A stretch of DNA of 34,148 bases from an uncultured Lachnospiraceae bacterium (GCA_910579615.1 CAJTUA010000032.1:1-34148); one strand, 5' to 3'. Counted from the first letter of the stretch, positions 24,221 through 32,557 are shown. Notes: a model not told the origin generated them from the letters alone. Numbers and translations: made by a program.

Positions 24221-24586
24221 ATGACGACTCAGGAATTTATCGATGCTATCAAAGGCATGACCGTATTGGAATTAAATGATTTAGTGAAGGCTTGCGAGGA
24301 GGAGTTCGGTGTCAGCGCAGCAGCAGGCGTTGTTGTAGCGGCAGCGGGTCCGGCGGCAGCAGCTGAGGAAGAGAAGACCGAGTTCAACGTAGAGCTGACC
24401 GAGGTTGGCGCAGAGAAGGTTAAGGTTATCAAGGTTGTCCGCGAGGTAACTGGTCTTGGCCTTAAGGAAGCAAAGGACACGGTTGACGGTGCTCCGAAGG
24501 TACTCAAGGAAGGCGCATCCAAGGAAGAGGCTGAAGAGATTAAGAAGAAGCTTGAGGAAGTTGGCGCTAAGGTTACACTTAAGTAA
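24221..24586 (+). CDS. rplL: 50S ribosomal protein L7/L12
   Basis: Acidic stalk protein recruiting translation factors, 121 residues. The start at 24221 follows TGGAGGT and gives MTTQEFIDAIKGMTVLELNDLVKA. The Ala-rich hinge (about 34-48) and the conserved domain VKVIKVVREVTGLGLKEAKDTVDGAPKVLKEG are intact. A terminator follows at once and rpoB is not next, although in most bacteria it is. Confidence 0.97.
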   Translation: MTTQEFIDAIKGMTVLELNDLVKACEEEFGVSAAAGVVVAAAGPAAAAEEEKTEFNVELTEVGAEKVKVIKVVREVTGLGLKEAKDTVDGAPKVLKEGASKEEAEEIKKKLEEVGAKVTLK

Positions 24587-24610
24587 TTTCATGCGATATG
24601 TATTTGTGGG

Positions 24611-24645
24611 AAAGCACTGCAGGTTATGCCTGCGGTGCTTTTTGT
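24611..24645 (+). terminator. Terminator after rplL
   Basis: AAGCAC.GCAGG pairs with CCTGC.GTGCTT around a TTATG loop, followed by five T. It closes the ribosomal-protein cluster. Confidence 0.9.
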
Positions 24646-24706
24646 GCGCAGGGGTGCGGATGGAAGCTGGCTGCTTTGCAGCACGCGCCCCGCGCAGTGC
24701 GTCGCG
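24646..24706. repeat. Terminator-associated repeat, copy A
   Basis: The sequence reads GCGCAGGGGTGCGGATGGAA, then CTGCTTTGCAGCACGCGCC, then CCGCGC. It matches copies at 27539-27600 and 31805-31860. The CTGC/GCAG core can form a small hairpin. It begins in the T run of the rplL terminator. The rest of the gap to the next gene holds only a promoter. Confidence 0.65.
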
Positions 24707-24809
24707 GGGAAAAGTTTTCCCTGCTTGGCTGCACCTGGGCGCGGAATGGAAGTCAGGGCGTGTGGCTGCTTAAAAAATGGATTTGTAAGAAAATTGTAAC
24801 ATCTTTGGC

Positions 24810-24838
24810 TTGAATTTGACAATAATGTCAGGTATGAT
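24810..24838 (+). promoter_or_regulatory. Promoter of the Big_2 surface-protein gene
   Basis: TTGAAT (24810-24815), 17 bp and TATGAT (24833-24838) form a plausible sigmaA promoter about 60 bp before the start codon. A nearby TTGACA at 24816 is spaced too closely for this -10. Confidence 0.6.
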
Positions 24839-24896
24839 GGAGACATCATTGATATTGGCCGCTGATGTGGCGGCTGTACAGAAAAGAGGTAGGGAT

Positions 24897-27485
24897 ATGA
24901 AAAGAAAGCTATCAAAGCTCGCGGCGTTCTTTCTGGTTCTGTGCATGGCGGTCCCGATGCTTTCAGGCCTTGCGGATTGCCTGAGCGTACAGGCGGCAGC
25001 CGTGTCTCTGAACGCGACGAGCAAAAAGGTGTATCTTGGGACGACATTCCAGTTGGAAGTAAAGAATGCGGATATGAGCAAGGTGAAATCCGTGACTTGG
25101 AAAATGAACCGCACGTCCATTGCAAAGATTGACCAGAATGGTCTGGTGACACCGGTCAAGGCAGGGACGACAACGGCAAAATGTACGTTGGCATACAAGG
25201 ATGGTACTTCAAAACTGCTTACCTGCACGATAATCGTGCGCAAGCGTGTGGAGGCGACCGCCGTAAAATTTACGAATGTGGTATTGGATGACAATAACGC
25301 GAAGTCGATGTATGTCGGCAGCACGTTCTCCCTCAAAAAATCGGTGACGCCGTCCAATACGACGGACAGTGTATTTTACAGTTCGGATGACGAAAGTGTA
25401 GCAACCGTATCAACATCCGGTGTGATTACGGCAAAGAAGACAGGCATCACGGTGATTGAGGTTCGTTACGGCTTGAGTAAAACGGATGCGGTGAGGGCGG
25501 ATAACAAGGCGGTGGCAAAGTTCTACCTGCATGTTGTTGAAAAACCGGCACCGACCCCGACCCCGACATCAACCCCGACCCCAACGCCGCTCCCGACCCC
25601 GACCCCGGTGCTTCCGCGGGTGGACGAGGCGAAGATGGTTGGCAGCCAGGAGCTGCAGGTTAGCTTTAATCAGCCGGTCAGGAAGAGCAGTGTGGTCAAT
25701 GACAGCAAACTTGTTGCCGGTGCGGTTGTGCTCGGTAAAGATGAGAAAGCGACGGACTTTGGGACACTGACGGCATCGCTTTCCGCGGATTCTAAGACAC
25801 TGGTTATCCGCAGCACAGGTTCTTTCAATGGCATTTACTCGATTGTGATATCCAATAAGGTGGTAAGCCAGGTGGGTCTTCCGTTTGAGCAGTATGCGAG
25901 TGTTATGACCTTAAAGGATACGACCGGACCGGTTTATCTGAATACGACGGTTGGATACAATGGTTGGGTGAGCAACATTAATTTTAATGAGGCAATCGAC
26001 ATTACCAATATGACGGTTGACAGTGTCACTGGCACGACAGATGCGATTTTGAGCGGCTATTTAAAAGAAGCGTCAAATTACAGGTTAAGTGAGGACGGGC
26101 GGACGCTTTCCATTGATTTAAGCGGCTATACCACGGATAAAAATCTGAGGGTAATGGTAAACCTGAAGGGAATTCGCGACCGTGCGGGCAACGCGACGAG
26201 CCGGCAGCTGCAGAGTGTTTATGTGCAGACAGACACATCGCCAAAACCGCTTGCCTCCATTGTGAAGGCAGAGCGCGTCTCAAAGACAGAGGTTGAGGTT
26301 ACCTTCAGCGCGGAGATTTCTTCCGGGGGCTTTGCACAGTTTGGTCTGGAAACCTCGTATGGCATTGTTGACGCAGAGAATCTGAAAGTGGTACACTTTG
26401 ATATCCCGGCTTCCTATCAGGCAATGACGGGGATGCAGACCGTCCGTTTTTCGGGGTGGTACAATTACAATGCAAACACAACGACAAACCCGACAGCGTC
26501 CTACCCGGTGAATTTTACACTGGATACGACTCCGCCGCAACTGCTTGCCTATGAGATGACGAATGCCGTTGTGGAAGGAAGGACGGTTGGCAAGCTAATT
26601 TTGACCTACGACAAGGAAATCCGGGTTGCGACAACGACACAGCAGGTTGGGGTGCGTGTAAGGAGCACGAACGGAAATATTTCCTCGGCATCACCGATTA
26701 GCACCACGGCAGAGGTGGAAAATACAATTGTTACATATATTTTTGACGACCCTATCATGTTTGAGAGCGGGCAGTTTTCGTTTACGCTTCCGCAGGGTAT
26801 GGTAGCAGACCGCCTGGAGAATTATTCAAGGGCTGCTAATGTTACTATCAACAAAAACGGAACCACATCGACGGATGAGCTCCCGGCACCGATTGCAGCA
26901 ACGCAGGACCCGACGGAATACGGCAAGATATATTTGACGTTCAGCAATAAAATTGACCCGGATACGGCAGAGCAGGTACAGAATTATTATGTTGTAAACG
27001 GCACGTCGCGCACCTATCCAATTGGTGCTTCCGTAAGCCAGAACAATGAAAATGGCGCAGTGGTAGAGCTTACGTTCAATACCGGAGCATTTTCAAACGC
27101 CTATGGCAGCTATGAGCTGGTTGTCAATGGTGTAAGAGGGTTTGGGGGAACCTTTGGTGCGATTACGAACAAGAGTATCCTCTTTACCGCAATTGAAAAT
27201 AATCCGCCGAGGTATGCCTCGAGCACCATCAGCTACAATATGATTACAATTACGATGAGTGAGGAAGTAACTGGTTCAATCCGTATCACCGCGACCGATT
27301 CGGCGGGAGTAAGCTACACCGGGTATGGAAGTGCCATGGGCAGGCAGATTTCGATTGCATTGGACGGTGTGCCGACTTCGCGTTCCGTGCGCTTTGTGAT
27401 TACTGAGAATGAAATTTTTGACCTCAGCGGAAACAAGGCAAACTTTACTTCGGGACAGTATATTCCTACGGTAAGCGCATATTAA
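24897..27485 (+). CDS. Secreted multi-domain surface protein with Big_2-type Ig domains
   Basis: Predicted exported protein of 862 residues. The start at 24897, preceded by AGAGGTAGGGA, gives a classical signal peptide ending near SVQAAA; an upstream in-frame ATG would bury the signal. Two Big_2-like Ig domains follow at about 37-118 and 122-210 (SVTWKMNRTSIAKIDQNGLVTPVKAGTT; YSSDDESVATVSTSGVITAKKTG). Next come a Pro-Thr linker (PTPTPTSTPTPTPLPTPTP) and about 600 residues of repeated Ig-like beta domains with Big_5-like phrases such as VEVTFSAEIS and KIYLTFSNKIDPDTAEQVQNYYVVNG. No LPXTG motif or S-layer domain is seen, so the anchoring mode is unclear. It has its own promoter and terminator. 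Adhesion or an envelope role is inferred. Confidence 0.8.
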   Translation: MKRKLSKLAAFFLVLCMAVPMLSGLADCLSVQAAAVSLNATSKKVYLGTTFQLEVKNADMSKVKSVTWKMNRTSIAKIDQNGLVTPVKAGTTTAKCTLAYKDGTSKLLTCTIIVRKRVEATAVKFTNVVLDDNNAKSMYVGSTFSLKKSVTPSNTTDSVFYSSDDESVATVSTSGVITAKKTGITVIEVRYGLSKTDAVRADNKAVAKFYLHVVEKPAPTPTPTSTPTPTPLPTPTPVLPRVDEAKMVGSQELQVSFNQPVRKSSVVNDSKLVAGAVVLGKDEKATDFGTLTASLSADSKTLVIRSTGSFNGIYSIVISNKVVSQVGLPFEQYASVMTLKDTTGPVYLNTTVGYNGWVSNINFNEAIDITNMTVDSVTGTTDAILSGYLKEASNYRLSEDGRTLSIDLSGYTTDKNLRVMVNLKGIRDRAGNATSRQLQSVYVQTDTSPKPLASIVKAERVSKTEVEVTFSAEISSGGFAQFGLETSYGIVDAENLKVVHFDIPASYQAMTGMQTVRFSGWYNYNANTTTNPTASYPVNFTLDTTPPQLLAYEMTNAVVEGRTVGKLILTYDKEIRVATTTQQVGVRVRSTNGNISSASPISTTAEVENTIVTYIFDDPIMFESGQFSFTLPQGMVADRLENYSRAANVTINKNGTTSTDELPAPIAATQDPTEYGKIYLTFSNKIDPDTAEQVQNYYVVNGTSRTYPIGASVSQNNENGAVVELTFNTGAFSNAYGSYELVVNGVRGFGGTFGAITNKSILFTAIENNPPRYASSTISYNMITITMSEEVTGSIRITATDSAGVSYTGYGSAMGRQISIALDGVPTSRSVRFVITENEIFDLSGNKANFTSGQYIPTVSAY

Positions 27486-27499
27486 AATTTGTTTTTTGG

Positions 27500-27538
27500 C
27501 TTTCGCCCTTTGGCATTTGCCGGAGGGCGAAGTTTTTT
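27500..27538 (+). terminator. Terminator after the Big_2 surface-protein gene
   Basis: TTCGCCCT pairs with AGGGCGAA, extended by GGC/GCC inside, and is followed by six T. Confidence 0.9.
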
Positions 27539-27600
27539 ATGCGCAGGGGCGCAAATGTGCATCCATGCACATGGAATTTTGCTGCTTTGCAGCGCGCGCC
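27539..27600. repeat. Terminator-associated repeat, copy B
   Basis: The sequence reads GCGCAGGGGCGC, then a nested palindrome ATGTGCAT/ATGCACAT not present in copies A and C, then GCTGCTTTGCAGCGCGCGCC. As with copy A it starts in the T run of a terminator. Confidence 0.65.
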
Positions 27601-27681
27601 AAGATAAAACACTTACGGAAGCAGATATGACATAAGATACGTAAAAGTTACAAAAGCATGTGAAATTTTTTGCGAGGAAGC

Positions 27682-27710
27682 TTGAATTTGCCAGGGGGCT
27701 AGTGTATAAT
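27682..27710 (+). promoter_or_regulatory. Promoter of the VanZ-like gene
   Basis: TTGAAT (27682-27687), 17 bp and a consensus TATAAT (27705-27710), about 50 bp before the GTG start. Confidence 0.75.
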
Positions 27711-27762
27711 GTGGGATGTACGAATCAAGATGGTATCAGTAAGCTTATAGAAAGAGGTTTTT

Positions 27763-28230
27763 GTGAAACGAAAAATATCTGGTTGGCAGCGTGTGGCAAG
27801 CCAGCTTGTTTTTATCATATATTTGGGAATGCTGTTTTATCTTTTGTTTTTTTCCGAGCGGTACGGACGTACAGACATCTCGGACGAATACCATTATAAT
27901 CTTGTATTGTTTCGGGAGATTCGCCGTTTTTACCAGTACCGCGAGGTTCTTGGTATCCAAAGTGTCCTGGTGAACCTGGTGGGGAATGTTCTGGCATTTA
28001 TGCCGTTTGGTTTTTTCCTCCCGATACTTTGGCCGAAATCCGGAAGGCTTTTGTTTGTTGCTTTCTGGAGTTTTTCGTTCAGCTTGTTCGTGGAAACGAT
28101 TCAGCTTGTCACTAAAGTGGGGACTTTTGATGTGGACGATTTGTTCCTGAATACACTTGGAGGGATTTTCGGATATGTCCTGATGTGCCTGATGTTTTTG
28201 TGGGCAAGGAAGGGCAATTTGCGGAACTAG
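27763..28230 (+). CDS. VanZ-like membrane protein
   Basis: Integral membrane protein of 155 residues with about four hydrophobic helices and the VanZ-family signatures NLVGNVLAFMPFGFFLP, FVETIQLVT and FDVDDLFLNTLGGIFGY. VanZ of enterococci gives low-level teicoplanin resistance, but most family members have no known role and no van genes are nearby. The start is GTG at 27763 after AAAGAGG. The last codons, including the TAG stop, overlap sequence matching the right end of a hairpin element (GGGCAATTTGCGGAACTAG), so the C-terminus NLRN appears to derive from a repeat. Confidence 0.8.
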   Translation: MKRKISGWQRVASQLVFIIYLGMLFYLLFFSERYGRTDISDEYHYNLVLFREIRRFYQYREVLGIQSVLVNLVGNVLAFMPFGFFLPILWPKSGRLLFVAFWSFSFSLFVETIQLVTKVGTFDVDDLFLNTLGGIFGYVLMCLMFLWARKGNLRN

Positions 28231-28438
28231 ACAAACAGCAAGTGCCCGGACAGTACCCTAGTGGAAATTAACGGAGCAAGGCGGAGAGAAATTTCACTGC
28301 CGTGCGAGGTGCTGGTAGGGCAGTTGCGGAACTAATAACAGCAAATGCCCGGACAGTACCCCAGTGGAATTTATCGGAGCAAGGCGGAGAGAAATTCCAC
28401 TGCCGTGCGAGGTACTGGTAGGGCAGTTGCGGAACTAA
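28211..28438. repeat. Hairpin element family, block 3 (two copies plus an end fragment)
   Basis: Two copies with a 103-bp period have outer stems GCAAGTGCCC/GGGCAGTTGC (28238-28247 with 28318-28327) and GCAAATGCCC/GGGCAGTTGC (28341-28350 with 28421-28430). The middle stems are CAGTACC/GGTGCTG (one G-U) and CAGTACC/GGTACTG (28354-28360 with 28411-28417). The apical stem of copy 2 is AGTGGAATTT/AAATTCCACT (28363-28372 with 28392-28401). The apical loop holds CGGAGCAAGGCGGAGAG. An extra right-end fragment at 28211-28228 overlaps the VanZ gene. Confidence 0.9.
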
Positions 28439-28456
28439 TAATAGAAAGGGCTTTTT

Positions 28457-28792
28457 ATGGTTGACATCCGCTTAGAGAGAAAAAGCAAATTAAAATTCCA
28501 GGGCAGGAAACACTCGAAAAAAGGAGTTGCGGCAATGTTCCTCGCACTTTTGTCATTTGGCGGTCTGGCGGCTGCATCCGTCCTATCCGCTATCGCGAAA
28601 GGGCAGGCGGGGGTTCTGGTCGGTTATCTTGGGATAGGCTGTCTTTTTGTGGCATTGGCCGGATTTATTCTCGGTGTGTTCAGCCTGCGTGAGCCGGATA
28701 TCCTGTATTTTCAGCCGGTATTTGGGGTGACCGTGAACGGCATTCTGCTTTTGGCACTTGTTTCATTGTACCTGACTGGAATGATGGTTTAA
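28457..28792 (+). CDS. Small membrane protein, DUF6142-like
   Basis: Protein of 111 residues with a basic N-terminus (LERKSKLKFQGRKHSKKG) and three predicted transmembrane helices. It resembles proteins annotated DUF6142 in Lachnospiraceae, which is a recollection rather than a verified match. AGAAAGGG precedes the ATG, right after hairpin block 3. The aminopeptidase gene follows 45 bp later, preceded by a remnant of the hairpin element's right end (CGGAACTAAAATAAG). No function can be assigned. Confidence 0.7.
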   Translation: MVDIRLERKSKLKFQGRKHSKKGVAAMFLALLSFGGLAAASVLSAIAKGQAGVLVGYLGIGCLFVALAGFILGVFSLREPDILYFQPVFGVTVNGILLLALVSLYLTGMMV

Positions 28793-28837
28793 ATAACGGC
28801 ATAAACGGAACTAAAATAAGACAGGAGACTGCATAAA

Positions 28838-30904
28838 ATGCGTATATTGGAAATTTTAAGAGAAGAAAATGAAGGGATCAGGGAACGGTATGAGCTTGCG
28901 AAAGAGAGAATTGCGCAATTTTGCAGGGAAGAGGGTGTGCGGGAGCCGTTCCGGGATTACTTTGTCACACTGGCGGATTTTTCCGCGCTGTTGACGGGTG
29001 CAGCGGAGGCGGTGCTTTCCGGGGATTTATACCGGATGGACATGGAGGAACTTTCCAGCTTAAATGCGGAACTTTACAGGGATATCCTGCCGGAACATTA
29101 TGAGGTCTGCTACGGGAATCCTGCTTTCGCGGTACAGCGTCTTGGGGAATATGGGCAGCTTCTTACGGTTGTCTACGCAGAAATCCACAGCCTGACAGCC
29201 TGCGCGTTCGAGGGACGTCTCCTGCCTTTGACCTGGGGGCTGGAGCTGCTGATTGAGCTGTACAACTGCTTTGAAGTGGAGGGGGAGTACACCGGGAAGG
29301 AAGCCAGGGAGGCACTTTACTATTATCTGCATGATTATATGCAGGAGTTTCGCATGATGCGCGCGCGGGAAAAACAGGACCCGACCTACACTTTTGCGCG
29401 GGACATCATCATGGAATCCGAACTTTCAGACCTGCGGTACCTGTATTATTTTGGCGAGTACATTACGGACAATGAGAAAAGGCTTGCCGGGTATTTGAAT
29501 TCGTTGCCGGAAGAGACCGTGCGCAGGATGGCAAATACATATACGGATGGTTATGTGCGCGGTTTTGAGGTGATGGGGGCGGATTTTTCGGTGAAGAGCA
29601 TTGTTGGCATCCGCTATGTGATTGGCTTTGAACGAATGCTGCGGTATGCGCTGGAGACGTTTGAGGGCATGGGGAAAAAGGTGACGGTGCACCGGGCGGC
29701 AATGAATCTTGTGAGCCGTACTTACGGGCGCAAGGACGGGTATTTTGCGACGAGCGCGAACCCGCAGTATGAGTATGACCACAAAAATGACATTGCATTC
29801 TGCTATGACAAAAAGCTGCAGAAAGCAATTTTGGCGGCGGCGAAGGCAGTGTGCGAATATTACCGCCCGGAATACGCGGCGTATGCGGGACCGGCGGTTC
29901 TGGAGGTTTTCGGGGAGCCGGAATTTGTGCCAGTCAATAAAAAGGAAGCCGTGCGCAAGGATGAGCAGGTGACGGCGTGTATGCTTGAGACAAGCCGGGA
30001 GCTTAGCCTGCAGATGATGGATTATGTGAAATCGGAGGAGACCTCCTATACGATAATTGCCTTTCCGCTGCCTAGCATCGGGGAGAGGTTTGAGGAGATT
30101 TTCCATGAAACCATCCGCCTGAACACATTGGACAACGACGCGTACAAGAAAATGCAGCAGGTGCTTGTCGATGCGCTGGATTTGGGAAACCGAGTGTTGG
30201 TGCGCGGGGGAAGGGGCAACCGCACGGATATGTTGGTGTGCCTGCACCGTCTGACCGAGCCGGAGCATCAGACAAATTTTGAAAACTGTACGGCGGACGT
30301 CAATATCCCGGTTGGTGAGGTCTTTACTTCGCCAGTGCTCGCCGGAACAAGCGGAGTGCTGCATGTGAGCCGCGTGTTTCTGAATGGTCTGGAATACCAG
30401 GATTTGGAGTTTCATTTTTCGGATGGCATGGTCACGGATTACCGATGCGCAAATTTTGCAGATGCACAGGAAAACCGCAGATATATTTTTGAGAATATCC
30501 TGCATGGGCATGAAACGTTGCCAATCGGGGAGTTTGCGATTGGAACAAATGTACCGGCCTATGAGATGGGGCAGAAATACGGGATTCAGGCGAAGCTTCC
30601 GATTCTGATTGCGGAGAAGACAGGACCGCATTTTGCCCTGGGGGATACCTGCTACAAAATGAGCGAGGAGCATGCGGTGTTCAACCCGGACGGAAAAGAG
30701 ATTATTGCGCGTGACAATGAAGTATCCATCTTAAGGAAAACGGATATCGCGAAGGCGTATATGAATTGCCATACAGATATCACAATTCCGTACAATGAAA
30801 TCGCAGAGATTTCCGTGTTGTTGGAGGATGGAGCGAAGCTTACGCTCATCCGCGATGGGAAATTCGTGATTTCGGGTGCGGAGGGGTTAAATACCGGGAA
30901 CTAA
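28838..30904 (+). CDS. M29-type metalloaminopeptidase with a long N-terminal extension
   Basis: Predicted cytosolic aminopeptidase of 688 residues; ordinary M29 enzymes (AmpS, aminopeptidase T) have about 410. The C-terminal half carries recognisable M29 elements: EFAIGTN (metal Glu), AEKTGPHFALGDTCY (Glu and His, with Tyr nearby) and NCHTDI (His-x-Asp). The first 290 or so residues, rich in Glu and aromatic residues (YYYLHDYMQEFRMMRAREKQDPTYTFARDIIMESE), have no family I recognise. ACAGGAGA precedes the ATG. It probably forms a small operon with the upstream membrane-protein gene. Peptide trimming is the inferred role. Confidence 0.8.
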   Translation: MRILEILREENEGIRERYELAKERIAQFCREEGVREPFRDYFVTLADFSALLTGAAEAVLSGDLYRMDMEELSSLNAELYRDILPEHYEVCYGNPAFAVQRLGEYGQLLTVVYAEIHSLTACAFEGRLLPLTWGLELLIELYNCFEVEGEYTGKEAREALYYYLHDYMQEFRMMRAREKQDPTYTFARDIIMESELSDLRYLYYFGEYITDNEKRLAGYLNSLPEETVRRMANTYTDGYVRGFEVMGADFSVKSIVGIRYVIGFERMLRYALETFEGMGKKVTVHRAAMNLVSRTYGRKDGYFATSANPQYEYDHKNDIAFCYDKKLQKAILAAAKAVCEYYRPEYAAYAGPAVLEVFGEPEFVPVNKKEAVRKDEQVTACMLETSRELSLQMMDYVKSEETSYTIIAFPLPSIGERFEEIFHETIRLNTLDNDAYKKMQQVLVDALDLGNRVLVRGGRGNRTDMLVCLHRLTEPEHQTNFENCTADVNIPVGEVFTSPVLAGTSGVLHVSRVFLNGLEYQDLEFHFSDGMVTDYRCANFADAQENRRYIFENILHGHETLPIGEFAIGTNVPAYEMGQKYGIQAKLPILIAEKTGPHFALGDTCYKMSEEHAVFNPDGKEIIARDNEVSILRKTDIAKAYMNCHTDITIPYNEIAEISVLLEDGAKLTLIRDGKFVISGAEGLNTGN

Positions 30905-30909
30905 AAGCA

Positions 30910-30948
30910 GCTTCCCCGCGCCGTGTCCCGGTGGGATGCTGGGGAAGC
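30910..30948. repeat. Hairpin directly after the aminopeptidase gene
   Basis: GCTTCCCC (30910-30917) pairs with GGGGAAGC (30941-30948). It is preceded by GGGAACTAAAAGCAGC, reminiscent of the hairpin-element linker (GGAACT-A-rich-CAGCA). There is no T run. Confidence 0.6.
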
Positions 30949-30956
30949 GGATTCGC

Positions 30957-31031
30957 AAAAAATGCGGATGGAGAACAGAAGCTTTTCTGTTGTCAATGGG
31001 TGTTTGGAGGCATTTACAGAATTTAAAAACA
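30957..31031. repeat. Diverged hairpin element before purE
   Basis: The outer stem AAATGC/GCATTT (30960-30965 with 31010-31015) and inner stem AACAGAA/TTCTGTT (30974-30980 with 30985-30991) keep the family layout with a short GCTT loop in place of the long apical loop. The right arm (TTCTGTTGTCAATGGGTGTT, then a linker ending TTTAAAA) aligns with the right arm of block 1 almost base for base. Confidence 0.6.
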
Positions 31032-31044
31032 GGAGGACGAAACT

Positions 31045-31551
<507 letters not shown>

Positions 31552-31563
31552 AATATAAAGAGG

Positions 31564-31672
31564 AAAAAAGGGCGTTTGCAAAATGTCAGTTTCCTGTGGT
31601 ATATGCCTGTCCGCCGCGTCCGGACGCGGTTTTATATCGCGGAAACGCCATATTTTGCAGCCGCCCTTTTTT
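31564..31672. terminator. Long palindromic terminator-like structure after purE
   Basis: Nearly the whole 109-bp stretch folds on itself. Nested pairs are AAAAAAGGGC with GCCCTTTTTT at the ends, TGCAAAAT with ATTTTGCA, GTTTCC with GGAAAC, TATAT with ATAT, and the 16-bp perfect palindrome CCGCGTCCGGACGCGG at 31614-31629. Both strands end in T runs, so it should terminate in both directions. It is far longer than ordinary terminators. Confidence 0.75.
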
Positions 31673-31804
31673 GTATGTTTAAATGTTGTTTCGCGCGCCA
31701 TGACAATATTTTTTGTAACCCTTTCCCCCAACCCCTCATATTATGTTATGGAACGAAGGAAGAGCGTCAGGAGGCGCTTTGTGTGGTGCGCATCCGGCGG
31801 TTTT

Positions 31805-31860
31805 AATGCGCAGGAGGCGAATGGAAACGAACTGTTTTGCAGCACGCCCCGCGCGGCGGG
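31805..31860. repeat. Terminator-associated repeat, copy C
   Basis: The sequence reads ATGCGCAGGAGGCGAATGGAA, then CTGTTTTGCAGCACGCCCCGCGC, matching copy A closely. It lies in the 372-bp gap between purE and cotJA. That gap also holds the long palindrome and must contain the cotJ promoter, which I could not identify with confidence. Confidence 0.6.
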
Positions 31861-31923
31861 CAGTGGAGGAAAACAATCCCCTGCCCGATTGGCAAGAGCA
31901 TACCACGCAGAAAGAGGGAGATT

Positions 31924-32556
31924 ATGTATCGGAATAATTTCAGATCGCCGCAGATGGGAGGCCAACCGCGGCCGAATATGAATTTCGGGAACGGAGGCTT
32001 TGGTATGCAAAGGCCGTACCGTACCCCGGAGAATCATTGCTGCGCACCGCAGCAGGAAAATAATTGCTGCGCACCGCAGCAGGAAAATAATTGCTGTGCA
32101 CCGCAACCGGAAAACAACTGCTGCGCGCCACAGCAGGAAAATAATTGCTGTGCACCGCAACCGGAAAACAACTGCTGCGCGCCACAACAGGAAGAGAATT
32201 GCTGTGCACCGCAGCAGGGGAATCATTGCTGCGCACCACAACAGGAAAACAATTGTTGTGCACCACAGAAGGAAGAGAATTGCTGTGTACCGCGACCAGA
32301 GAACAACTGCTGCGCACCACAACCAGAAGACAGCTGCTGCATGCCGCTTCCGGAAAACAATTGTGGCTGTGGGAACGAGGAAGTAGATTATGGTTGTTTT
32401 CCGTCAAAGAAAGACCCGGTTGCGGGAATGCCGCTCGCGATGGCGTATGTGCCGTGGCAGGATTTTAAGGATATCTGCTCCGAGGAGGAGGCATGGTGCA
32501 AGGGCACGATTTTTGCACAGTTAGACCTCGATTTTATGGCAAGGAGGTGCAACTGA
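31924..32556 (+). CDS. cotJA: Spore coat protein CotJA with Cys-Cys nonapeptide repeats
   Basis: Spore-coat protein of 210 residues. The C-terminal 50 or so residues are the CotJA domain (MPLAMAYVPWQDFKDICSEEEAWCKGTIFAQLDLDF), which alone makes up most of the ordinary 80-residue protein. Ahead of it, residues 38-145 are twelve tandem nonapeptides of the type NCCAPQQEN, coded by 27-bp repeats at 32035-32358, then NCGCGN. With 24 cysteines in the array it could cross-link by disulfides or bind metal in the coat. The start at 31924 follows GAGGGAG; an upstream in-frame ATG has no comparable site. cotJB follows with one base between. In Bacillus subtilis the cotJ operon is mother-cell expressed under SigE. 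Confidence 0.9.
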   Translation: MYRNNFRSPQMGGQPRPNMNFGNGGFGMQRPYRTPENHCCAPQQENNCCAPQQENNCCAPQPENNCCAPQQENNCCAPQPENNCCAPQQEENCCAPQQGNHCCAPQQENNCCAPQKEENCCVPRPENNCCAPQPEDSCCMPLPENNCGCGNEEVDYGCFPSKKDPVAGMPLAMAYVPWQDFKDICSEEEAWCKGTIFAQLDLDFMARRCN

Positions 32557-32557
32557 T

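Noticed and set aside
29426..30673. Long minus-strand open frame (415 codons)
   Set aside because: Antisense of the aminopeptidase gene; composition and lack of a start signal mark it as a shadow.
31706..31744. SigE or SigK promoter for cotJ (ATATT and CATATTAT)
   Set aside because: The spacing of about 26 bp does not fit SigE, and the AC-N17-CATATTATG reading as SigK is weak; not supported enough to list.
31576..31981. Open frames across the purE-cotJA gap
   Set aside because: They cross the long palindrome and a dispersed repeat and show no protein-like conservation signals.
32035..32358. CRISPR-like array
   Set aside because: The 27-bp units are contiguous and in frame, with no spacers; they encode the CotJA nonapeptides.
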